Assembly (NCBI RefSeq): GCF_000026205.1
Contig: NC_011047.1
Location: forward strand, 434,001-498,000
DNA: 64,000 nt
Direction of reading: 5' to 3'
Origin: Candidatus Phytoplasma mali
Lineage (GTDB): Bacteria; Bacillota_I; Bacilli_A; Acholeplasmatales; Acholeplasmataceae
Shown here: piece after piece, positions 56,557-64,000 of the stretch
Layout: the number at the start of each line of letters is the position of its first letter
Position numbering within the stretch: position 1 is the first letter of the stretch
Program-made: the position numbers and the translations under genes
The notes under the pieces: generated by a model
What the model saw: only the letters and a program-made list of their open reading frames with translations
Database searches by the model: none
Told to the model about the DNA's origin: nothing

Positions 56557-58378
56557 TTTAATTATAACCAAAAAATTAATTTTAATTAAAAATTTTTTCA
56601 TCTTATTGGTTTTAATGAGTTTTTCCTTTATTACAATTAAAGCAAACACTAATACTTATTTTTATGCTAAAATTCGTGATGAAATTAAACTTGGAGTTTG
56701 TGATGAAAAATGGCAACAAGAATTGTTAAAAAATCAACCAAAAATGAATATTAAACGTTTTAAAGTTTTCGAATTTGATGATATTTATAAAATATTAGAG
56801 TTTCATGATATTAAAGGTTTAAATCAAGTGTATAGTAATGCTGGATATAATTCTTATGATAAAAAAAATTTAAATGCTTGGAGTTTTAAAAATCCTCCTG
56901 CTAATTTATTAGCTGTTTATTTTAAACCACGAATTCCTTGTCATTATTCAGTAAAAGAACCATATCCTGAATCTGATAATTATTATACTTTAGAGGATTT
57001 ATTAAAACATGAATATGAAATTAGCGAAGCATATATTTTTGAAAAAGTTGATAAAATTGATTCGAATTTAAATATTCATTATATTAAAACTACTATTCCA
57101 TATTACCAAACTGAAATCAATTATATTAAAAATTATTTAAATTTCAATCAATCAATTAACTTAAATTGTTATAACTCTAATTTAAAATCTGGTATCATTT
57201 CACCTTTACCTAATTCTAACTATAATGGTTCTTTTGTTGATGTAGTTTATTTTGATGATGGTATTCGTTTTATGAATCCTAATAACCATGATATTAATGA
57301 TTTATTAAAATTAAGTAATGGTGCAAAAAATGTTTATATATTCTCTTTAAATATTGCACCAAAACCTCAACCAAAAATTGAGCCACCAAAAAAAATAAAT
57401 CGTATTGATATTTATGTTGCTGATAAATTTGAAATTCCTAATATTATGTCTAATAAATATGGAATTAATGGAATAAATTATTGGAGTAATTATAGTGAAC
57501 CAAGTTATAATGATTCAAATACCGATTTTCGTGGTAATTATTTGATTAAAAATCCTGAACCAAACCTTTTAGGAGCTTTTTTTGAATATTATCCTAATAA
57601 AGGAAGTAGTGATTTTAATTATCGTGTTTATTCTTTAGAAGGAATGTTACAAAACCATGATACCATTAAAACTGCTTATATTTTTCATCATCAACCAAAA
57701 ATCAACATCATTAACCATCATGTTGCTGATAGAGATGAAATTGTTTCATTAATGCAATCTAATTATAATATTAAAATAAATGGTGTTGATATTATTCCAA
57801 GTTTTAATATTCCTATGGAAAATCGTTTATATTATTGTTTCAAAAATCCCAATTCAAATCTTTTAGGAGCTTATTTTGAAACTTATCCTAATAAATCTTA
57901 TCCATATGCTGATAATACATATACTTTACAAGATATGTTGCAAAACCACGATACTATTAAAACTGCTTACATATTTTGGATTGATAAGGAAAAAGCTACA
58001 AAAGCCAAATACGATAAAGCTTTAAAACAATACGAAATCAATTTGCAAAACTGGAAAAATCAATGTATATTCAAACCAGGAACTCATTGGGGTTGGGATA
58101 TTCGTAATACATTAGGCACTAGTAATCAATATCTTTATAGTAATGATAAAATTAATTTTGACATTTATCTTCTATTAGGTACTAAAGTATCAAGATTTGA
58201 ACCATCAAAAAAACTTTTATATGAATATTCTTCAGGTTGGATAGAAAGTGAATGGTATTTTGATAAATTAGTTATAGGTCAAAGTAGTCTTTATGGTAAT
58301 AGGAAAGTAGATATAAAAAATTATCTTCATACCACTAGACCACCAACTGAACCAACTTTAGAATCATTCCAAACTTAA
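56537..58378 (+). CDS. Secreted protein with four imperfect repeats
   Basis: 613 residues, family unknown. A signal peptide is likely: basic start, hydrophobic core (about 18-36), then 'TIKANTNTY', with possible cleavage after Ala36. The mature part has four repeats of roughly 85-95 residues, ending at about 168, 269, 383 and 480. Copies 3 and 4 end in the same 'MLQNHDTIKTAYIF' and share 'KNP..NLLGA.FE.YPNK'. Copy 2 is degenerate. A Trp-rich C-terminal domain follows (about 510-600). Secretion would put it in host cytoplasm, so an effector or surface role is possible. Confidence 0.7.
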   Translation: MLKKIKNLIITKKLILIKNFFILLVLMSFSFITIKANTNTYFYAKIRDEIKLGVCDEKWQQELLKNQPKMNIKRFKVFEFDDIYKILEFHDIKGLNQVYSNAGYNSYDKKNLNAWSFKNPPANLLAVYFKPRIPCHYSVKEPYPESDNYYTLEDLLKHEYEISEAYIFEKVDKIDSNLNIHYIKTTIPYYQTEINYIKNYLNFNQSINLNCYNSNLKSGIISPLPNSNYNGSFVDVVYFDDGIRFMNPNNHDINDLLKLSNGAKNVYIFSLNIAPKPQPKIEPPKKINRIDIYVADKFEIPNIMSNKYGINGINYWSNYSEPSYNDSNTDFRGNYLIKNPEPNLLGAFFEYYPNKGSSDFNYRVYSLEGMLQNHDTIKTAYIFHHQPKINIINHHVADRDEIVSLMQSNYNIKINGVDIIPSFNIPMENRLYYCFKNPNSNLLGAYFETYPNKSYPYADNTYTLQDMLQNHDTIKTAYIFWIDKEKATKAKYDKALKQYEINLQNWKNQCIFKPGTHWGWDIRNTLGTSNQYLYSNDKINFDIYLLLGTKVSRFEPSKKLLYEYSSGWIESEWYFDKLVIGQSSLYGNRKVDIKNYLHTTRPPTEPTLESFQT

Positions 58379-58389
58379 TTAAATAAATT

Positions 58390-58425
58390 TTAAAAGACTA
58401 CATTAACTGTAGTCTTTTTTTTTAT
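58390..58425 (+). terminator. Terminator after the secreted-repeat gene
   Basis: aaaagactaca (58392-58402), loop ttaac, tgtagtctttt (58408-58418), then Ts. Confidence 0.88.
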
Positions 58426-58455
58426 ATAAAAATCACTTTTTAAGGAGTTTAATTT

Positions 58456-59628
58456 ATGGATATTATTACTATTAAAAATCAAATTAAAACCAAAATTCTA
58501 GTTACTAAATATTTATCACAAACTTTACCTAATTCTAATTATTATAATTGTTTTAAATGTCATCAAAAAAATAAAATTATTGTTAATCATAGTCAAAATA
58601 TGTATAAATGTTTTAAATGTGATAATCGATTTCACGATATTTTTGATTTATATCAAGAATTATATCAAGTTAATTTTAATACTGCTTTTCAAGCTTTAAT
58701 TAACGAATTAGATGAAATTAAATTATCACCATTAATTCAAAATCCGCATCAATTTTCTCATTTAAATAAAACTAAATTTAAAATTTTAACTACTAGTGCT
58801 AATTATTATCATTATTTATTAAAAAATTATGTACCTTTTAATGAATTAGCTTTAAATTATTTACAAAATCAGCGTCAATTAAATTTAACCACAATTAACG
58901 AATTTAAACTTGGATTAGCTCCACAAACTAATTCTAATTATCAATTTATCAATATTTTAGTTAATTACTTAACAAAAAATAATTTTGATTTAGATTTAGT
59001 TCAATTTTTAAATTTAGCTATTTCCACTAAAAATCCTCATTTAAAAAATTTTGGTTTAAAAGATGCTTTTTATAATGCAATTATTATTCCAAAAACTGCT
59101 TTAATTAACCAAAAAATTCAAGTCATTAGTTTAAAAGCTAATTTATTAAAACGTCAACTAAATACACCAAAATATTTAGAAATGAAAAGTAATGATTTAA
59201 TTAAACCACGAGATTATTTATATCGATTATTCGAACATTTACCGTTTATTAATGCTAAAAAACAAGTAATTATTGTTGAATCAGAATTTGATGTTATTAA
59301 AAGTTATCAACATCAACTTAAAAATGTGATTTCTATTTGTGGGAAAGATTTCACGAATATGCAATTAAAACAAATCTTTCAATATATTCCAAAAAATTAC
59401 GAAATTTTAATTATTTTAGATCATGATTATGGTGGTAAAATCCAAGCTTTAAAATTATATTTAAAATTAATTCAAGCTAATTATTTAGTTGTTAAAGTTA
59501 TTATTTTACCTCAATATAAATCTCTTGATGAATTTTTAGATCATTATAATTTAATTGAATTACAACTAATTTTAAATGATGCCAAATTTTGTTTAACTTT
59601 AGATCATGCAATTAAGAAAACTCCTTAA
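58456..59628 (+). CDS. dnaG: DnaG-type primase (element copy)
   Basis: Makes RNA primers for element replication, probably with the DnaB helicase at 62537. The N-terminal zinc site has Cys32, Cys35, Cys52 and Cys55 followed by 'FDLYQ'. The TOPRIM core has Glu275 in 'VIIVESEFDVIKSYQ' and the DxD pair Asp322/Asp324 in 'IILDHDYGGK'. At 390 residues it is much shorter than chromosomal DnaG (about 600) and lacks the C-terminal helicase-binding domain. Strong aaggag site. Confidence 0.9.
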   Translation: MDIITIKNQIKTKILVTKYLSQTLPNSNYYNCFKCHQKNKIIVNHSQNMYKCFKCDNRFHDIFDLYQELYQVNFNTAFQALINELDEIKLSPLIQNPHQFSHLNKTKFKILTTSANYYHYLLKNYVPFNELALNYLQNQRQLNLTTINEFKLGLAPQTNSNYQFINILVNYLTKNNFDLDLVQFLNLAISTKNPHLKNFGLKDAFYNAIIIPKTALINQKIQVISLKANLLKRQLNTPKYLEMKSNDLIKPRDYLYRLFEHLPFINAKKQVIIVESEFDVIKSYQHQLKNVISICGKDFTNMQLKQIFQYIPKNYEILIILDHDYGGKIQALKLYLKLIQANYLVVKVIILPQYKSLDEFLDHYNLIELQLILNDAKFCLTLDHAIKKTP

Positions 59629-59645
59629 AAAGGAGTTTTTTGTTT
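59615..59645 (+). terminator. Terminator overlapping the dnaG stop
   Basis: aaaactcctt (59617-59626), loop aaa, aaggagtttt (59630-59639), then Ts. The stop codon of dnaG lies inside the stem. Confidence 0.88.
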
Positions 59646-59681
59646 TAAATTAAAAACTAAATTCAATTTAAAAAGGAATTT

Positions 59682-59951
59682 ATGAATATTAAGCAATTTA
59701 TTTTTAATTTTTTAAAATATCATTTACTAAAAATACTAATGATTTTTATTATCATTTGTATCATTAGTAATTATATTCTTTATTATTATTTTGATGATTA
59801 TGAAGCTTATTTTAATTATTGGTTTTATAGTTTATTAGATATTCCAAATAAAATATTTGGTAATTTTAATCAAAGAACTTTAAATAGTTGTCTTAATAAT
59901 CAAATCTATTTTCGATTAATTACCAAAAATCAAAATCATGAATCAAAATAA
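59682..59951 (+). CDS. Small single-pass membrane protein
   Basis: 89 residues with a hydrophobic helix at about 14-36 and an aromatic-rich following segment (YYYFDDYEAYFNYWFY). aaaagga site before the ATG. A terminator follows. Family unknown. Confidence 0.6.
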   Translation: MNIKQFIFNFLKYHLLKILMIFIIICIISNYILYYYFDDYEAYFNYWFYSLLDIPNKIFGNFNQRTLNSCLNNQIYFRLITKNQNHESK

Positions 59952-59977
59952 AATTTTTTATCTTTACCTATTTAATT

Positions 59978-60006
59978 AAACATCTCATCGAGATGTTTTT
60001 TTTAGC
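59978..60006 (+). terminator. Terminator after the small membrane protein gene
   Basis: aaacatctc (59978-59986), loop atc, gagatgttt (59990-59998), then Ts. Confidence 0.88.
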
Positions 60007-60063
60007 TTTAAAAACAATTCCATCAAAAACCAAAAATAAAAAAAAGAAAGTTAGGTATTATCT

Positions 60064-60702
60064 ATGCTGAATTCTAAAGACAACGTTTTAAATTATCTTT
60101 TTACAGTTTTAAATAATTTTTCGAATATTGAAAAATATCCGAATCTTACCACTTTATTAAAACAAATCACTTTAATTTTCCACGAAATTGAAAACGATTT
60201 TATCGATCTTAAAAAACAAGATTTAAAAATTAACGAAATTGATGATATTACTAATTACCAATTTTTTAAAATTTTAACTCATAATTTACAAATTAGTAAT
60301 ATTAATTTGAATTTAATGAATCATCACATTATTGAAATTAATCAAATTAGTCAAAAAATTTTAACGATTTTAAATTCAACCAAAACTACTAATTTATCCA
60401 TCAAATATGATGTATTTACCACTAATTTAGATCTCGGTTTTTATTTAAAAGTGAATAATTTAAATTTAATTGGTATTTTAAAAACAATTTTCGAATTAAT
60501 TACTGTTAATGAATGTCTTTTTATTTCAAGTAATTCAAATGATTATTTCAACCAATTTCAATTATTTCAAAAATATTTAACTAATATTCAAAATAATTTA
60601 ATCATTATCATTAAATCTTTAACAATAATTAATGCTTATTATCACCAAATTTTAAAAGATTTTAAAATTCCTGCCACAAAACCTAATCGTTTTCAAAATT
60701 AA
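60064..60702 (+). CDS. Helical protein of unknown function
   Basis: 212 residues rich in Asn, Ile and Leu, predicted mostly helical, without membrane segment or recognised motif. It lies between the primase and the PD-(D/E)XK genes and is bounded by terminators on both sides. The ribosome-binding site is weak (taggta). A DnaG/DnaB accessory role is possible from position only. Confidence 0.6.
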   Translation: MLNSKDNVLNYLFTVLNNFSNIEKYPNLTTLLKQITLIFHEIENDFIDLKKQDLKINEIDDITNYQFFKILTHNLQISNINLNLMNHHIIEINQISQKILTILNSTKTTNLSIKYDVFTTNLDLGFYLKVNNLNLIGILKTIFELITVNECLFISSNSNDYFNQFQLFQKYLTNIQNNLIIIIKSLTIINAYYHQILKDFKIPATKPNRFQN

Positions 60703-60710
60703 CTATTTTT

Positions 60711-60743
60711 TAAAAACTCCTTGAAAAAGGAGTTTTTTTTATA
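60711..60743 (+). terminator. Terminator, copy A of a duplicated spacer
   Basis: aaaaactcctt (60712-60722), loop gaaa, aaggagttttt (60727-60737), then Ts. The same hairpin and the sequence after it recur at 61285. Confidence 0.88.
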
Positions 60744-60779
60744 TTCAAAATCCAAAATCAAAGAAAAGAGTTAACTAAT

Positions 60780-61256
60780 ATGTTTACTAAAATCGAAAAT
60801 CAAATTAAAGCCGTTTTTACTAATGATGCTGATAAATTAAGAATTCGAATTTTAAATTATTATCATCGTTATAATATTAAACCAATTTCACATCATTTAG
60901 AACAAATAATTTATAGTTTTTTAAATAAATCTCGAAAATTTAATCAAGTTCAATTAAAACCACGATTAAATCCTGAATATGATATTTTAATTAATAATTT
61001 TTACAAAATTGATCTTAAATCTAGTTTAAGTGGAGATAGATTTTTAACTAAAACAATTTCCTTTACTAAAACTTTTTTAATTTGTGTTTACAATTTAAAT
61101 AAAATTAAATTTTATTGGTTGAATTCACAAGATCAAGAAAAATATTTAGCTAATTTTAAATTTAATCAATCAATGAGACATTTTCGATTTCTTAATCTTA
61201 ATCGTTTTTTAAAACCAATTTTAATTCTTGAATTTCCTGAATTTAAAATATTTTAA
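60780..61256 (+). CDS. Putative PD-(D/E)XK nuclease, single domain
   Basis: 158 residues. The pattern Glu41 (LEQII), Asp68 (EYDILI) and Asp78-Leu-Lys80 (KIDLKSS) fits a PD-(D/E)XK core: alpha-helix Glu, beta-hairpin Asp, (D/E)xK. The same residues are conserved in both halves of the next protein although much else differs. It may act on element or competitor DNA. An aaagag site precedes the ATG. The family itself is not one I can name. Confidence 0.6.
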   Translation: MFTKIENQIKAVFTNDADKLRIRILNYYHRYNIKPISHHLEQIIYSFLNKSRKFNQVQLKPRLNPEYDILINNFYKIDLKSSLSGDRFLTKTISFTKTFLICVYNLNKIKFYWLNSQDQEKYLANFKFNQSMRHFRFLNLNRFLKPILILEFPEFKIF

Positions 61257-61283
61257 TTTTAAACTTAAATAATTTATTTTTTT

Positions 61284-61313
61284 TAAAACTCCTTGAAAAA
61301 GGAGTTTTTTTTA
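61284..61313 (+). terminator. Terminator, copy B of a duplicated spacer
   Basis: aaaactcctt (61285-61294), loop gaaa, aaggagtttt (61299-61308), then Ts, followed by the same ccaaaatcaaagaaa spacer as copy A. Confidence 0.88.
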
Positions 61314-61351
61314 TATCCAAAATCCAAAATCAAAGAAAGGAGTTAACTACT

Positions 61352-62506
61352 ATGTTAACCAAAATTGAAGACCAAATTAAAGATGTTTTTATCAATAACT
61401 CAATTGAATTAAAAAACCAAATTCAAAATTATTACGATCAAAACAAACGAAAACCAAAATCTCAAGATTTTGAAAAAATTATTGCTGATTTTTTAACTAA
61501 TTCCAAAAAATTCACTAATATCAAATTAGAAAAAGGTAATAATCCGAATCATGATATTTTAATTAACAATTTTTACAAAATTGATTGTAAAACTAGTTAT
61601 TCAAATACTGATATTAAAATTGGTAATTATATTAATATTCGTAAAACTTTATTAATTGCAACTTTTATTAATGATAAAATTAATTTTTATTTATTAAATT
61701 TACAAAATCAACAAAAATATTTATCTAGTTTTAAATTAATTAAAGGTAGTACTAATTTAAGATTTTCATTATCCAAATTAATTAAACATGGTTTTAAATC
61801 AATTCTTGAATTAACAATTTTAAAACCAAAATCATTTTATACTTTTGATGAATTTTTAAAATTAAATTTAAAATACCAATTTATCCAAACTGAAATTAAA
61901 TCATTAACTTCAATTTCTAAAATCGAAATTGAATTAAAAAAATTTATTCAAAATAATCAAAAGATTTTAATTGATTATTTAAATCAATACCAAAATTATC
62001 ATCAAAAAAATTGTAATAGTTTTGAATTCGAACAAGTTATTTTTGATTTTTTAAATCAAAATCATAACTTAATTAATCATATTTTTAAATGTAATGGTTC
62101 TAATAAATTTTATGATTTCGGTATTAATTTTTTTAATTCGAAAATTAATCAATTTCAAACTTATTATTTAGATATTAAAACAACTAATAAGATATGGCGC
62201 ATTGCGTATAATAATACTACTTTTTTTAATTCTAAAAATCTAATTAAAAATTCTCATATTTTTACTAAATCTAAAATGAAACAATTTTTAAAACATAATC
62301 CAAAATCGTTATTAATTTTTTGTTATGAAAAAAACACTAATAATGGTTTATTTTTTTTAAATGCTAAAACTCAATTAAAATATTATCAAATTTTTTTTCA
62401 AGCAAAAAATACTTTTCAAATTCAATTTTCATTAGTTTTTAAAAAATATAAAAACACTAATTTTTTAAAATCAATTACGATTTTTAAAAATGTTTTTAAT
62501 TACTAA
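61352..62506 (+). CDS. Putative double-domain PD-(D/E)XK nuclease
   Basis: 384 residues in two related halves. The first half (1-165) aligns along its length with the single-domain protein upstream: Glu41, Asp68, Asp78-Cys-Lys80 at identical positions. The second half (about 190-384) repeats the pattern as Glu227 (FEQVIFDFL), Asp255 (FYDFG) and Asp274-Ile-Lys276 (YLDIKTT). So one module exists three times in two genes. aaaggag site before the ATG. Confidence 0.62.
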   Translation: MLTKIEDQIKDVFINNSIELKNQIQNYYDQNKRKPKSQDFEKIIADFLTNSKKFTNIKLEKGNNPNHDILINNFYKIDCKTSYSNTDIKIGNYINIRKTLLIATFINDKINFYLLNLQNQQKYLSSFKLIKGSTNLRFSLSKLIKHGFKSILELTILKPKSFYTFDEFLKLNLKYQFIQTEIKSLTSISKIEIELKKFIQNNQKILIDYLNQYQNYHQKNCNSFEFEQVIFDFLNQNHNLINHIFKCNGSNKFYDFGINFFNSKINQFQTYYLDIKTTNKIWRIAYNNTTFFNSKNLIKNSHIFTKSKMKQFLKHNPKSLLIFCYEKNTNNGLFFLNAKTQLKYYQIFFQAKNTFQIQFSLVFKKYKNTNFLKSITIFKNVFNY

Positions 62507-62536
62507 AAAATCAAAAAAATAAAAAAAGGAGTAAAA

Positions 62537-63988
62537 ATGACGAAAAATATTAACTTCAAATCTGAAACAATTTTAATTACTAAATTAATTCAAACTTTAA
62601 ATTCTAATCAATCAAAAGATATTAAAAACATCATTATTTTATTAAAAAATGTTAAATTTAACGAAACAAAATATCAACAAATTTTTAATTTAATTTACCA
62701 AATTTATCAAAATAATTCTACCATTAATTTAACTGATTTTTTAACTTATAATCAATATTTACCTAATTCTAATATTAATCAAGTTTTAATTCAAGAATTA
62801 TTAAAAACACCTTTAATTTCAAATTTAGAATTAAATGATAATTTAAACACTTTAAATAATTTTAAAATTCAACAACAAATGTGGTTAAATATTTCAACTA
62901 CTTTAAATAAAATTAAAACTAATACAATTTTACCTAATTTTAACGAATTAAATCAATTAGCTAATCAAATTTTAACTATTCCTAAAATTGAAAATTCAAG
63001 TAGTAAACATTTTGCTGAATTAATTATTAATTATTTAATCAAAATGAATTCAGGTATTGCTAATTTACAAAAAAGTGTTTTAACTAATAATTTTAAAACT
63101 CTTAATTATTTACAATTTAATCATTATTTTAATTCAATTAGTAAAGGCAAATTAATTACTTATTCAGCTTTAACTGGATTTGGAAAAACTACTTTTGCTT
63201 TAAATTTAATTTTAGAATTTTCAGATAATTATTATTTAATTCATCAAAAATATCCTAAAATTAAATTTTTAAGTTTAGAAATGAATTGTGATGAATTATT
63301 AGAACGTATTTTAGCTATTAAAACTAAAACTAATTTAAGTACCATTATTAATAAAAGTTTTGAAATTGATAATTTTTATACTACTAATGGAATTAATAAT
63401 GGTGAAATTTACTCTACTCAATTTGATGAATACGTTAATAAAATTAAAACAATTCCAAAATATAATTTTTTAATCGATTCATTTCCAAAATTTAACGATA
63501 TTAATAGTCTTGAAAATCAAATTCGTCTTGAATCTCGAAATAAAAATTTAGATATGTTGTTTATTGACTATTTAAATTTAATTCAAAATCCTGAATTTAC
63601 TTACAATCCTGAAAGAAGTATTGATAACATTGTTTTACGTTTAAAAACTCTAAGTGTTGAATTAGAAATACCAATTTTTCTAATTACTCAATTTACTAAA
63701 GAAGCTTCTAAAAATACTAAAAACAACGATTTTAACGTCGTTGATATGAAAGGTTCAAGTTCAATTTCTCAACATTCAGATATTGTTTTTTATTTACAAA
63801 ATCTTAATTTCAAATCCGAAAATGAAAAAAATCATTATGCTACAACTAATCCAATCAAACTATTAATCACTAAAAATCGAAACGGTAAATTAGGTTCAAT
63901 TATTTATGATTTTCAAAAAAAATACCAAACTTTTACTGAAATTGAACCATTTATTGAAAAAGATGACGAAAAAATACTCAATGATTAA
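62537..63988 (+). CDS. dnaB: DnaB-type replicative helicase (element copy)
   Basis: RecA-fold helicase that unwinds DNA at the fork. The N-terminal 180 residues are poorly conserved, Asn-rich and helical, in place of the usual DnaB N-domain. The core shows Walker A as ALTGFGKTT (211-219), Walker B 'DMLFIDYLNLI', 'PIFLITQFTKE' (the Gln sensor) and 'DMKGSSSISQHSDIVFYL'. At 483 residues it is complete. It pairs with the primase at 58456. aaaaggag site before the ATG. Confidence 0.9.
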   Translation: MTKNINFKSETILITKLIQTLNSNQSKDIKNIIILLKNVKFNETKYQQIFNLIYQIYQNNSTINLTDFLTYNQYLPNSNINQVLIQELLKTPLISNLELNDNLNTLNNFKIQQQMWLNISTTLNKIKTNTILPNFNELNQLANQILTIPKIENSSSKHFAELIINYLIKMNSGIANLQKSVLTNNFKTLNYLQFNHYFNSISKGKLITYSALTGFGKTTFALNLILEFSDNYYLIHQKYPKIKFLSLEMNCDELLERILAIKTKTNLSTIINKSFEIDNFYTTNGINNGEIYSTQFDEYVNKIKTIPKYNFLIDSFPKFNDINSLENQIRLESRNKNLDMLFIDYLNLIQNPEFTYNPERSIDNIVLRLKTLSVELEIPIFLITQFTKEASKNTKNNDFNVVDMKGSSSISQHSDIVFYLQNLNFKSENEKNHYATTNPIKLLITKNRNGKLGSIIYDFQKKYQTFTEIEPFIEKDDEKILND

Positions 63989-64000
63989 AAACAGGTACCA

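Larger units (their letters stand above)
43525..64000 (+). mobile_element. PMU-like mobile element (left part; right end beyond window)
   Basis: About 20 kb of same-strand genes match the known content of phytoplasma potential mobile units: sigma factor, SSB, thymidylate kinase, FtsH-like AAA ATPase, SMC-like coiled-coil proteins, DnaG and DnaB. The left border is placed where housekeeping genes and decayed DNA end. No tra5 (IS3) transposase and no himA/HU gene is visible. No terminal inverted repeat can be tested because the right end is outside. Codon choice shifts relative to the chromosome (more CCA, TCA, CAA and AAC-type codons), in line with foreign origin. Confidence 0.75.

Noticed and set aside
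43421-64000. CRISPR array
   Set aside because: The only short tandem array (53726-53811) has 29-bp units without spacers, and no cas gene is present.

Overview
This window looks like a chromosome segment of a phytoplasma ('Candidatus Phytoplasma', class Mollicutes, order Acholeplasmatales). The DNA is very AT-rich. Proteins read through with UGA as a stop and UGG as Trp, which argues against Mycoplasma and Spiroplasma. The rRNA operon has tRNA-Ile in the 16S-23S spacer and tRNA-Val/tRNA-Asn after 5S. The right third carries the gene set of a phytoplasma potential mobile unit (PMU). I cannot assign a 16Sr group by eye.

Region 1 (1-16 kb) is housekeeping. It opens with the end of the spc/alpha ribosomal operon (secY partial, map, infA, rpmJ, rpsM, rpsK, rpoA, rplQ), closed by a clear terminator. 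An ECF transporter module (two ATPases and a T component) runs into truA, tmk, holB, rsmI and metG. Then come pgi and the rpmH-rnpA-yidC cluster behind a consensus promoter.

Region 2 (16-21.4 kb) holds tRNA-Tyr and a complete rRNA operon with long processing stems around 16S and 23S. The 23S gene has A2057 paired with U2611 (E. coli numbering).

Region 3 (21.4-42.1 kb) holds pnp, the RNase P RNA, a membrane FtsH-type protease, then rpmG-secE-nusG, rplK-rplA, rplJ-rplL and rpoB-rpoC, and finally the str operon (rpsL, rpsG, fusA, tufA) behind another consensus promoter. The beta' subunit has an unusual N-terminal extension of about 150 residues that resembles two copies of the RNA polymerase alpha C-terminal domain. 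A convergent gene beyond tufA encodes a secreted alpha/beta-hydrolase-like protein without its nucleophilic serine.

Region 4 (43.5 kb to the right edge) is a PMU-like mobile element with all genes on the plus strand. Replication and recombination functions are spread along it: a sigma factor, a short SSB, a YqaJ-type exonuclease, a second thymidylate kinase, a DnaG primase, a DnaB helicase and two related proteins carrying three putative PD-(D/E)XK domains. Between them lie many membrane or exported proteins: tiny one- or two-helix proteins, a membrane-anchored AAA+ ATPase without a protease domain, two anchored coiled-coil proteins and a secreted four-repeat protein. A cassette of three paralogous small genes, an unknown gene and a Panacea (DUF4065) gene is bracketed by 280-bp direct repeats and may be a toxin-antitoxin or defence cassette. 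Most gene groups end in their own terminator, and a 25-bp semi-palindromic motif recurs three times. No transposase is in view, and the right end lies outside the window.
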